64,000 nt of DNA. Source: Gordionus sp. m RMFG-2023 (lineage: Eukaryota > Nematomorpha > Gordioida > Chordodea > Parachordodidae). The first letter of the stretch is position 1, and every line of letters starts with the position of its first letter. The position numbers and the translations under genes were made by a program. The stretch is from assembly GCF_954871325.1 (NCBI RefSeq), contig NC_088775.1, positions 41,517,561 through 41,581,560 of the forward strand, in the 5' to 3' direction. Of the stretch, positions 1 through 9,722 are shown one piece after another. The notes beneath the pieces are model-generated. The model was not told the DNA's origin. It made no database searches and worked only from the letters and a program-made list of their open reading frames with translations.

Positions 1-1035
1 TTCCAAGCCCAGCCCATTCATAATAATTTTGAAAAAATTTTCCCAAACCAGGAGATAGTTAAATTTCTAATTAATTTATCATCAAATGAAGGGGAAATCT
101 CTGATTCACCAGGCATTCTACAGGTTAGCTCATAGTATATATATAAAAATTTTTAATACGTAATAGGAAAACTGGAAAACCCTGGGCACAACTCTTACAA
201 AATCAGGTCTTTCCTAATATTTTTATAAGAAATAACAAATCTTAACTCGTTTTATTGGAGATAACCCAAAAAAATTAAGTTATGGAGAAAAATATGGATT
301 ATAATTACGTCCACTGCAACAACTTTACAGACAAAATTGATTTTTTTATAATGCTGAATGATTAATGTATTATTTGTTATCCGTGAAATAAAAATAATAT
401 TTTATCCTGTAAAAAAAATTGATTTTGATTTCTATCCCCATTTAATATGCAGTCAATACATTTATTTTATTCACGTTTTTATATATAAAAAGATGATTCT
501 TATACTTTTTTGTATTATGACCAAATAAAATACTATCTAAAAAATAAATTGTTGTTTATTCCTTTGGCTTATTGTTGTTTTTCAGATAAATTTATTGTAT
601 TTGAATTTCCGAAATTATTTATTAAAAAATTTTATAAGGGCTATATCTTTTTGTTTTTCTCTAAAATAACATCATAAATGCTTTGATAAGAAGCATTTCC
701 TGTTTGGCATAACTGTTTACGATATATTGGTGCAAAAAATATTTGGATCTTAGAATAATATTCTCATAGGGCAGATAAAGGGTTTCCGTTCTAAATCGCT
801 AAAATAAAAATAGCTAAAAAATAAAAATAATTGGGAATCCTGCTTACATCTTAGAAAAATTTTTAAGTCAATTTAAAATTTATTAATAGATGCTAAGGAA
901 GTAAATTTTTGTATTTAAATTAGTTTTTTAAAAAATCGCTAAAAATGAGGAAAATAAGTAATCATTTTGAATATAAGTGTTTACTTCCTAGTAACTATTA
1001 ATATTATCTTCAATATTGTCTTTAAAATATTTAGA
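1..1035. other. AT-rich sequence without recognisable gene
   Basis: No open reading frame, inverted repeat pair or known domain could be recognised here. Composition is strongly AT-rich with homopolymer runs, as in the rest of the intergenic and intronic DNA of this window. Confidence 0.6.
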
Positions 1036-1039
1036 AGAT

Positions 1040-2560
1040 ATATGTGAGATTTACAGGAAAAAAAGGAGAAGGGAAGGAAAAGAAAAGAAATGGGAAGGTA
1101 TTAAGAGAAATTAAAAGAGAAAGGAAGTGTTGTAATTGTGGTAATAAAACGAAAGATAGGCAAATTACTTTTAAACAAAATTACGAAGCCGAAAGATATT
1201 CAAATCTACTCAAGAAATAAGAAATAAATCTCGATGCAAATTGAGGCTATGTAAATGTTGATTAAAGAAAAAGGATGTATAATGGAGAAATTATGATGCG
1301 AAAAATCATTAATTTTTGTTTAACTTAGATTTTAATTTTTACTTTTTAATTTTTACTTTTTACTTTTATTTTTCTTTTATTTTGATTATGTTTTTCATTA
1401 TAATAAAGATTAATAATCATATTTTAGTATATATTTTTTATTTTTATTTTATATTTAGGTTGTTCACAACCCAAAACTCTCAATTGTGACAGGAAGGAAA
1501 AGAGAAAGAAAAAGGAATGTAGAAAGGAAATTAAAAAGGGAAGAGGGAAAATGGAAAGAAGGGGAAAGCTGAAAAGGAAAATAAAAAGGTAATGAAAGGG
1601 AAAGGAATAGAGAAGAACAGAAAGAGGAAGGTAATCGAAGAAATTAAAAGGGAAAGGAAGGTAATAGAAGAAATTAAAAGGGAAAGGAAGGTAATAGAAA
1701 AAATTAAAAGGGAAAGGAAGGTAATAGAAGAAATTAAAAGGGAAAGGAAGGTAAAAAGAAATAAGGGAAAGAAAAGGAAAGGAAAGGAAAGGAAAGGAAA
1801 GGAAAGGAAAGGAAAAGAGAAGAAAAGGGAAGGTAATAAAAGAGAAGGGAATGAAAAGGGGAAAGGGGAAAAAAAGGAAATGAAAAAGGGTAATGAAAAG
1901 AAAAGAGGAAGAATATGAGAAATTAAAAGGAAAAGAGAAATGATTATGGAAAGGAAATTAAAAAGGGAAGAGGGGAAAGGGGAAAGGGTTAGAAAAAGGG
2001 AAAGGAAGAGAAAGGGAGAGAAAAGAAAATAAAAAAAGTAATGAAAGGGAAAGAGGAAGAATAAGAGAAATTAAAATAGAAAGGAAGGAAAAGTGAAAGA
2101 AGGGAAAGGGAAAGAGAAGAAAGGGGAACATAATAAGAGAAATTAAAGGGAAAGGAAGGAAAAGAGAAAGGAGAAGGGGGAAAGGTGAAATAAGGAATTT
2201 GGAAAAGAAATTAAAAGGGAAGAGGGGAAAGGAAAAGGGGAAAAAAGGATAAAAGAAAAGAAAAATGGTAATGAAAAGAAAAAGGTAAAGAAAGAGGGAA
2301 AGAAAAGAAGGTAAGGAAAAGAAAAATGGTAAGGAAAAGAAAAAGGGGAGAAGAAAAAGGAAAGGAATATGTAAAGGAAAAGAGAAAATGGGAAATAAAA
2401 AGAGGTAAAGGAAAAGAAAAAGAAAAAGGGAAAATGGAAAAGAAAGAGAAGAAAGGGGAAGTTAGTAAGAGAGTAATTAAAAGGGAAAGGATGGTAAATA
2501 GGAAGAAAAAGAAGGAAAATAGAAGGAAAAAAGAATATGGAAAGTAAATTAAAAAGGAAG
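1040..2560. repeat. Long polypurine (GA-rich) low-complexity tract
   Basis: The + strand is almost purely A and G between about 1,490 and 2,560, built from variants of GGAAA, AAAGG and GAAATTAAAAG. A shorter purine-rich stretch at 1,050-1,130 precedes it, separated by ordinary AT-rich DNA. Lys/Glu/Arg-only reading frames on + and Phe/Ser/Leu-only frames on - arise trivially from this composition and are not genes. Such asymmetric purine tracts can adopt triplex (H-DNA) structure; that is a general property, not shown here. Confidence 0.9.
1631..1750 (+). repeat. 30-bp tandem repeat, four units
   Basis: Four head-to-tail 30-bp units beginning GTAATAGAAGAAATTAAAAG run without gaps inside the polypurine tract, differing at only a few positions (the first has ATC for ATA, the third AAAAAA for GAAGAA). 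The high similarity implies recent expansion. A run of GGAAA pentamers follows at about 1,770-1,815. Confidence 0.93.
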
Positions 2561-2579
2561 GATGATTAACTTGCAATCT

Positions 2580-3190
2580 CTACAAACATTAAGAAGGGTT
2601 AAGATAAGGCCTGTTTTCTAAAATAGTAACAAAATATAAATTTTAATATTGCATTGAACCTGCAGAGGAGCCAATATTAGGTTCAACTCTCGAGCAATAA
2701 TGAGAATAATCAGATATTGGTAAAGCTAAAACAGATGTAATCTGAAATGTAAGAAAGTATAAGTATTAAGTTCAACTCTCCAGCAATTGTTGGAATATCG
2801 TCAGATATTGGTAAAGTTAAAAGAGATGTAATATAAAATGGAAGAAAGTATAAGTAAAACATGTTTAGAAAATTATAAAAATAAATAAACATATATGCAT
2901 TTTTAGTGTGTATATCTATATATATAATATTTTACTAACTTATTGTTGGCAAAATTTTGGACTTCGTGATTTTTGGAATATTTATCTTGCTCATTAAAAG
3001 CCATCGCTTTCTTTGTTTGGCAATGATAGATTAACCAAAATTTGTTCAGCATTAAGAGGTTAAGATAGGGCCTTTATTCTTAAATAAAAACAAAATATAA
3101 ATATAAAAAATAATAATGCACTGAACCTGCATAGGATCAACTCTCTAGGAATTGTGAGATTATCTTCAGATATTGGTAAAGCTAAAACAG
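2580..3190. repeat. Degenerate repeat family, three partial copies
   Basis: A segment containing TTCAACTCTC, then CAGATATTGGTAAAG and AAAACAGATGTAAT, occurs at about 2,680-2,760, again at 2,768-2,860, and with its upstream part (TTAAGA, GGTTAAGATA, GGCCT) at 3,050-3,190. The first two are tandem with a period near 88 bp; the third is separated by about 190 bp. No coding capacity is seen. It may be the remains of one non-autonomous element copied locally. Confidence 0.7.
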
Positions 3191-3277
3191 ATTAATATTA
3201 TCGTTTTTAAAAAAATATTAACGTTTAAAAATAAATAAATACGTACCGATGACATGACGTCATGATGACCTAGTGAG

Positions 3278-3500
3278 TAGTGTTGTTAAACGGCTCGTTT
3301 TGAGCCGATTATTAAAAACGGTTAACTCAATATTTCATTCAGAAAAATATTGCGCAAGCCTGAAGATTTTGCTCATAGAAGGAACAAAGGTTTAGACATA
3401 TATTCTCGAAATCTCGAGGCCTAGATAATATTTTCCTGGCTAAAATATTGAGTTATCCGTTTTGAAAAATCCGCTCAAAACGAGCCGTTTAACAACACTA
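3278..3500. mobile_element. hAT-type MITE, TAGTGTTGTTAA end family, copy 1
   Basis: A 223-bp element with long terminal inverted repeats: the left end reads TAGTGTTGTTAAACGGCTCG and the right end is its reverse complement. It is flanked by an 8-bp target duplication, CTAGTGAG on the left and CTAGTAAG on the right (7 of 8 match). It has no coding capacity. The 8-bp duplication points to the hAT superfamily. Related ends occur at 7,618, 12,677, 27,663 and 28,386. Confidence 0.88.
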
Positions 3501-3960
3501 CTAGTAAGGACATAAGAAAATTATACTATAGATAATAAAAATCAATTAAACTTCAACTGTTGATGCTAAATTAATATTTAGACATTATGAGTAATATTCA
3601 TATTCCATTTTTAACACAGAATTTGATTGCAAGCTGATAAGTGAATATAATTTATATGTAATTATTCTAATCTAATTAATAAAATTGTATTCACTTAATA
3701 AATATTCAGATAGTCTTATTAGTTTTAAATAAAAAAATATAATTTATATGTATTAATCTAATCTAATATTAAAATAGCACTCATTTAATTAAAATTTAGA
3801 CTAATTAATTTTTAAATAATAAAATCGAATCTATATATAATACTAAAAAAATTGTTCAGGGGGCTATCAAAAATTTTTTTTTTAGTACACGGGGATATTA
3901 AGGAGCTATTAAGGAAATTTTTTTAAGGGGGTTATGCTACTGAAATGAGTCTATTTATGA
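3501..3960. repeat. Dispersed repeat A, copy 1
   Basis: This stretch (TTCAACTGTTGATGCTAAAT, GCAAGCTGA, then a GTTCAGGGGGCTATCAAAAA segment) recurs at 26,640-27,365 in the same orientation. The MITE at 3,278-3,500 sits in this repeat's left part and a SINE sits inside the second copy, so the family is older than both insertions. No reading frame is preserved. Confidence 0.75.
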
Positions 3961-4625
3961 GATCATGATATGAAAACTTTAATCACAAAAATGGTTTCAA
4001 AATGGGGTAATTGTATATATCATTAATATCATTGTTATATTGTTTAATTTGTGAGAGAGGGAGGAATACTGGTGGAGAACCAGATTGTGTATGCCTGAAC
4101 ACCTGGATGCAATAGAGCAATATAGACAGCCTCAAAAAGGTTAAAGGCCTTTATTGAGCATAAATTTATGATTAATGTGGGTGATTGTGTAATTTAAAAT
4201 CTTATATTTATTTTTTTGAAATGATTTCTAAAAATTTGATTGGAGTATATAATAACTGATTAATATATATTTAAGGCTTAATTGCATATTAGATTTAGAG
4301 AAAAAAAACCGGGATAAATCCTTTTTTATGTTTTGATACATAGATTTGGAATCCATTCCGATATTGAAAGTCTATTAATATTTATGAACATTAAATTAGA
4401 CAAATTATTCTGTCTTTGTTGTGTTTACAAATTTATATTTATGAATTTTAATTGGCCCCCTCTTTTCTTGTCGAAATTAACTAGACTTACAAAATTTGAA
4501 AGTGCTAGTTATTTTATGTAACCACATTTATTATCACACTAAAATTTGTCAGTCGGGGGTTGCGACAATTCTAAGACACATTATTAATTTAAAAAAAAAG
4601 ACATAACGATCCCGCCAGGGTTTTC
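3961..4625. other. AT-rich sequence, weakly repetitive
   Basis: No gene is recognised. The part around 4,335-4,420 (GATTTGGAATCCATTCCGAT and following) resembles 11,060-11,130 and, inverted, 10,610-10,670, so it belongs to an old dispersed repeat. The short open frame there is accounted for by that repeat. Confidence 0.5.
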
Positions 4626-4630
4626 ATGTT

Positions 4631-4919
4631 TGTTATATTATAGGAATTAATAAATTAAAGTATTATATATTTTGGTTATTGAATAGTATTATATTTTAAT
4701 TTATGTAACACACATTCATTTAAATCTGTTTATTCAAATAAAAATTTATTTTTATTTTTATTTTAGTTTTACTTTTTGTTTTATAACTTAACCTTTTAAT
4801 TTTATATTTTAATTTTAGTTTGTAAAAATATTATATAAACCATAAGAAATATAAATAAAATGAACATTTTTAAAACATTCTTTATTTTAGAATCAAGTGT
4901 TCCGAGGACTCATTCTTCA
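4631..4919 (+). repeat. 5' LTR of the 1.8-kb LTR element
   Basis: Starts TGTTATATTATAGGAATTAA and ends CATTCTTCA. It is preceded by the target duplication ATGTT and followed immediately by the primer-binding-like site. Confidence 0.9.
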
Positions 4920-6178
4920 TGGTGTCCCGACTCTGGATGGTAAACTTGAATGAGATGACCAATACCTAACCTAATGATATGCCCAACACCTAACCTAATG
5001 TGACGACCTAGAAAGAACTGATATGGAAGTTGGACAATAGGCTATGAATTCTATATAGTGAAACCAATGATGATTTACTAATAATTCTAAATTCACGTAA
5101 AAAGGAAAGTTATAAATTAAAATTCTATGCCGAGATAAAGGCATGGTATAAATTAATTTAAAATCATAATGGAGATATTTGAATACATAAAAAGCCTTAA
5201 AAATATTTACTTAATAATGAATTAACAGTTAAATTTTGCCTATTGATATTTTTCATATTTTTGATTTCTTGAATTATGACCAATTGTGGGAATTAATTGA
5301 ATTACCTAAAGATGAATTCCTAGGCATAATTAAAAAAATATTAGAGAGACCATTAAAAATCCTAAACAAGAAAATAAAACTATAATTTTAAGTCTATATC
5401 TAAATGTAATTGAAACATATGAATTAAAAGATGTAAAAGATATAAATCATATGATTAAATTTAAAAAATATTTGTCATTTAAAAAGTTAATAATGCAAAT
5501 ATTAGAAAATTATAAAATTAAAATAATTCTTAAAGTAATACTTAATGTGATAAAAAGTTTTTGAAATTTTAAGCTATGGAGACAAAGAGAAGATATGTAA
5601 AAACTAAACATCTTCATTTTAGAAAAAATATTTAAAAGATGTGATGAGGAGATCATTTTCTAAAAATTATCTTATGAAGAATTATTATTTTAAAAACACT
5701 TTTTGAATTAAAACTAGGGTGTGAAATTTAAACTTTCTTTTTTTTAGAGAGGGAAATGTGCATAATATTTATTTGCATAAATATTAATTTATAAATAAAA
5801 ATAAATTTAAACACTAAAACGCGAAAAATTAAAATGCTGAAAATTTTATATAACAATCTTATTGATTTATCTTCACTTATTTTTATATACAACTTGATGA
5901 ATTATTATTTCTAATATTCATGACTAACGGATGATAATAACAATTTTGAAAATTGATAATAATAACGACTGAGTACTCTAAGCAAGCTAGACAAATTCAC
6001 GATTTATAAGGACAACTTACGATATGGATATCAAGCTTACGATTAGATTTAAACAAACAAACGTACAAACACAATAAACGATTTGGACAAGTCAACGATT
6101 AAGATGACCTATGCGACAACTTGCTTTCTAGGACTGCATAGATGAACTTATGGGAAGGCTTTTTTAGAAGAGGGAGAA

Positions 6179-6454
6179 TGTTATATTATAGGAATTAATA
6201 AATTAAAATATTATATATTTTGGTTATTGAATAGTATTATGTTTTAATTTATGTAACGCGCATTCATTTAATTCTGTTTATTCAAATTATATTTTTATTT
6301 TAGTTTTACTTTTAGTTTTATAACAACCTTTTAATTTTATATTCTAATTTTAGTTTGTAAAAATATTATATAAACCATAAGAATTATAAATAAAATGAAC
6401 TTTTTTAAAACATTCTTTATTTTAGAATCAAGTGTACCGAGGACTCCTTCTTCA
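6179..6454 (+). repeat. 3' LTR of the 1.8-kb LTR element
   Basis: Near-identical direct copy of 4,631-4,919, starting directly after the polypurine tract and ending TTCTTCA before the second ATGTT. A short open frame crossing its right edge is fortuitous. Confidence 0.9.
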
Positions 6455-6459
6455 ATGTT

Positions 6460-7617
6460 ATTATTGGCTAAGAAAATATTACCACATACAATCATTATAA
6501 CACCTATAGATGGCCGCCGGGATTTTTGTATATATGGACTATTTTATACTTTTATTTATTTTACATCAACTTTAGTTATTTTCATAATAACTATTATCTT
6601 TACAATATTTTGTACTTTGGGTGGACCATATTTACTATTGTATAGTAACGTGCTATATTTTTGGCTTACCTCAAAATAAAGTATGGATCTAATGACATGT
6701 GTTGAACGCTGTATAAATTTTTATTTTAATTTTTCTACCTATAGTCTCAATGGTTAACACTAACGTGTTATATTTTTGGCTTACTTAAGGATATATCCAA
6801 ATTAACATATGTCAAAAGTTCTGTGCACTTTTATTTTAGGTTCTCTACTTCACCAGTCCTCAATGGTTAATGCCACTCCTCCTAATCTTAACCGTGAGAT
6901 AGCCGGCACACTAAATATTATTACTACCCTCGTCTCCTCTACGTCCCATACTCTAAATAATCTTATGACTTCAAATGTAACTTTTAAATTCTTTCGTTTA
7001 TCTGCCATGATCAAAATCATAAGATAAAAACCATTTTTACACCCGGCAGTAGAATAAATTAAATTACTTCATCTAAATAATTTTTAACTCCCACTTTAGA
7101 CAAAAAATAAAAATGCAGATTATACGTTAAAATTATTCAAAATTTATTTATATCAACATAAATACCTCATCTAAATAATATTTTTAACATTAAGTGACTT
7201 TAATAAGATTCTGAACAATAAAAATATAGTTATGGAAGAATAATTTTTATCAATTTAATAAATTTTTTTTATTAAAGTAATTATAATAATCTTCTAGATC
7301 ATAATTAGATAATATTAATACTAAAAATGTATTTGTTATTTTTTTATAGAAGATAAGGTATTAAAATAAATAAAAAATAAGGTAGCGCATGTTATAATTT
7401 TGTAAAAATACTACCATTAAATTCTATTAATATAAAATATTCGGTTTATATATTGTTACATTATTACGAATAAAATCCTTAATAAAAATAAATAAAAAAT
7501 ATGAGAGTAATATTAATATTTACTTAAAGTTTATTACATATTATGATTATTTTATTACGTATATTTAAAACGGTTTGGGTTTTATATTCTTTATATTTAA
7601 TAAACATATATTTTTAC
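6460..7617. other. AT-rich sequence, no gene assigned
   Basis: Two segments, near 6,650-6,690 and 6,760-6,860, share GTGCTATATTTTTGGCTTAC-like and CTCAATGGTTAA words, so a degenerate repeat is present. A 72-codon open frame at 6,809-7,027 has no recognisable domain and is probably chance. The rest is simple AT-rich DNA. Confidence 0.5.
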
Positions 7618-7811
7618 TAGTGTTGTTAAAAAGCACTATTAGGGTCGCTTTTAAAAACAATCCCATTAAGATTTTAGCCAAAATAATATTGTGTAAGCCT
7701 CAAGATTTGGCAAGTAGGAGTCCAAACCTTTCTGCAATCTATGAGCAAAATCACCAGGCTTAATATTATTTTGGTTATAAACGTTCCGAATCGGGCTTTT
7801 TAACAACACTA
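7618..7811. mobile_element. hAT-type MITE, TAGTGTTGTTAA end family, copy 2
   Basis: A 194-bp palindromic element. The left end TAGTGTTGTTAAAAAGC mirrors the right end GCTTTTTAACAACACTA. Flanks ATTTTTAC (7,610-7,617) and CTTTTTAC (7,812-7,819) form an 8-bp target duplication with one mismatch. The interior (AAGCCTCAAGATTTGGCAAG) resembles the 3,278 copy and the inner ends at 28,386 and 31,557. An open frame spanning it has no protein homology that I recognise. Confidence 0.88.
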
Positions 7812-8069
7812 CTTTTTACCTTTTCCTATTTTGTTTCTAGGGAATTAATTTTAAAAAATAATGTAAAAAAGAATATTTTCCTTCTAATTATTTTACAAGA
7901 GAAACAAGAATAATTTGGAAAAAGTAAACTTGGAAGAAAAATTATGAATTATTAACTTTTAGTTTTTATAAAAATAACATTTATCAAATAAATATAAATT
8001 GATTTTAATAATTTAATGTGGAAGTTGATAAAAATTAAAAAATTATATTTTAAATTTATTTTATTATTT

Positions 8070-8237
8070 AATTAACACTCAACACTAAAATTAACATTTT
8101 GTGCTCTATATATATACATTTTAAATTTACATTTTTACATATTAAAATAATAAGTTTTTTAAAAGGTTAAATAAAAAAAAGAATTTCGACAAGTTCGTCC
8201 TTATATTTTAAGTAAAAGAAAATTTACGAAAAGGATC
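8070..8237 (+). repeat. Left copy of a direct repeat pair (about 165 bp)
   Basis: The segment running from the CACTAAAAT/TAACATTTTGTGCTC part through GAATTTCGACAAGTTCGTCC to TTACGAAAAGG recurs at 9,537-9,722 with few differences. The two copies bracket about 1.3 kb containing an endonuclease-like remnant and minus-strand open frames. No TG...CA ends or target duplication could be fixed, so they are not called LTRs. Confidence 0.8.
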
Positions 8238-8645
8238 AATAACATTTTACTAGCCGCCCTCAAAAAAGTTAATATCCCATCTACCCTTGAACCAGTGGGT
8301 CTTTCAAACGAATACGCCATACGCCCGGATGGTATTTCTCTCATACCCTGGTCTAATGGTCTTCCTCTAACATGGGATTACACTTATGTTGATTTTGCAG
8401 CCAAGTCTAACCTCTCATTTTCTGCTATCGAAAAGGCAGAAATCCTTAAAAAAAATAAATACACTGGCCTCGCCAACATTTTGTTTATTCCTATCGTTAC
8501 CAATACCCTAGGCATGTTTGGAAACGAGGCCCTCAATTTCATCAAAATCATAGGAAAAAAATTGGACAGATCTCAGGGGACCCCAATGAAGGATTTTACC
8601 TTCGCCAGCAGATTTCCCTGGAAATTTGCCGGTCTAATTTTTTAA
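8212..8645 (+). pseudogene. Retroelement-type PD-(D/E)XK-like endonuclease domain remnant
   Basis: An open frame of about 144 codons reads, in order, LLAALKKVNIPSTLEPVGL, RPDGISLIPW, LTWDYTYVDFAAKSNL, KKNKYTGLANILFIPIV and TNTLGMFGNEALNFI. I recognise the pattern RPDG-x5-PW ... WD-x-T ... PI-x3-TLG from a domain that occurs with reverse transcriptases in many invertebrate retroelement proteins; the PD...D spacing suggests a restriction-like (PD-(D/E)XK) fold. There is no ATG at the start of the domain (the first plausible start would be a GTG) and the family's usual C-terminal helix is replaced by unrelated sequence, so this is a fragment. The reverse-transcriptase remnant at 48,010-48,720 resembles the polymerase of the same family. 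Function in the host is unlikely. Confidence 0.6.
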
Positions 8646-8808
8646 GCATTCACTCTTCTCTTGGATGATATATACCCACCTTTTTTTTAAATATATATAT
8701 ATTTTTTTATAGTATCCATTTTAATATATATTTTTTAATCCTCTGTAAATTATATAATTTATTTTATAATATTTTTTTAAAAAATAATAAAAAAGTCGAA
8801 TAATTTTC

Positions 8809-9298
8809 TTATTTCCAAAGTTTTTTAAAATTTTTTTTAATAATAAAATTTTTTATTTTATTATTTTCTCTAATTTTTATTTCATTATTGTTTTTAATCA
8901 CTATCATTTTTTCAATTGTTATCATATGATTTATTTCTTTTAATTTATAAGAATTTATTTCTTTTTTAACATTTGGTAGTAATTTACATAATTCAATTTT
9001 ATTCAAGATTTTATTATTGACTTTTAAAATTTTTATTAGGATAAGATATATTATTTGATCTAGATTTTTCATTTATCTCCTTTACCTCTTTATAATTACA
9101 AAAATATTTTAATATAGATATTGCTTCTTCATAACTTGAACTTCCATATATCGGTAACATTGTGTCCATAAGCAAATATAAGTCATGAAGATTAAATGTT
9201 AAATTCAAAACATCTTTACTCTCATGGTATTTTAAATAATCTTCTAATTCATCTATGGATTTAGTTTTATTCTTATTGTCCCATATAGGTTTATTCAT
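8809..9298 (-). other. Overlapping minus-strand open frames, unrecognised
   Basis: Two overlapping frames of 94 (9,298 to 9,014) and 87 codons (9,072 to 8,809) lie between the direct repeats. The first begins MNKPIWDNKNKTKSIDELED and is acidic and helix-like; the second is Lys/Ile/Asn-rich. The second contains INHMI next to a Tyr-Lys-Leu-Lys context that resembles coding-like sequence inside the LTR fossil near 5,430-5,470, which hints at a shared element, but the match is short. I do not recognise a family. Confidence 0.3.
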
Positions 9299-9536
9299 AT
9301 TTTAAATATTTTAATATATTTATTTTTAATTTTACATTTTAATCATCTCTTACGTGTTTTAGAATTAAATTAACATCATTTTCCATAATCCTCATTCTTC
9401 TAGCTTCACCATGTTCCAGTATCTAAAATCATCTAAAAAAATTTTTTATACATATTTCAATTGGTAGCGTAATTATTATCAATGATTCTGCCACCATAAT
9501 TTAATGGAAGGCGCAACTAAAACAATTAATTTTTTA

Positions 9537-9722
9537 TTAACACTTTATTAACACTTTTAACACTAAAATATTTAACATTTTGTGCTCTATATATATACAT
9601 TTTAAATTTACATTTTTACATATTAAAATAATAAGTTTTTTAAAAGGTTATATAAAAAATGAATTTCGACAAGTTCGTCCTTATATTTTATAAAAAGTAA
9701 AAGAAAATTTACGAAAAGGTCA
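9537..9722 (+). repeat. Right copy of the direct repeat pair
   Basis: Matches 8,070-8,237 through GTGCTCTATATATATACATT, GAATTTCGACAAGTTCGTCC and TTTACGAAAAGG. It differs by small indels and by an extra TATAAA before AAGTAAAAG. Confidence 0.8.

Larger units (their letters stand above)
4631..6454 (+). mobile_element. LTR retrotransposon fossil, short (1.8 kb)
   Basis: Two direct terminal repeats of 289 and 276 bp, each starting TG and ending CA, bound a short internal region. The 5-bp target duplication ATGTT is exact on both sides (4,626-4,630 and 6,455-6,459). A primer-binding-like site TGGTGTCCCGACTCTGG begins directly after the left repeat, and the polypurine tract AGAAGAGGGAGAA abuts the right repeat. 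The roughly 1.26-kb interior is far too short for a full gag-pol and shows only scattered coding-like sequence, so this is a broken or non-autonomous copy with many breaks. The two repeats differ at several sites and by small indels, so it is not recent. The family (Ty1/Copia or Ty3/Gypsy) cannot be decided. Confidence 0.9.

Noticed and set aside
1592-2576. Lys/Glu/Arg-rich plus-strand and Phe/Ser/Leu-rich minus-strand open frames
   Set aside because: They follow directly from the polypurine composition and its 30-bp repeat; no protein-like complexity or start context.
6395-6679. 94-codon frame crossing the right LTR edge
   Set aside because: Starts inside the LTR and continues into AT-rich flank; hydrophobic by composition, no domain.
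8070-9722. LTR retrotransposon bounded by the direct repeats
   Set aside because: No TG...CA ends, primer-binding site, polypurine tract or target duplication could be found.
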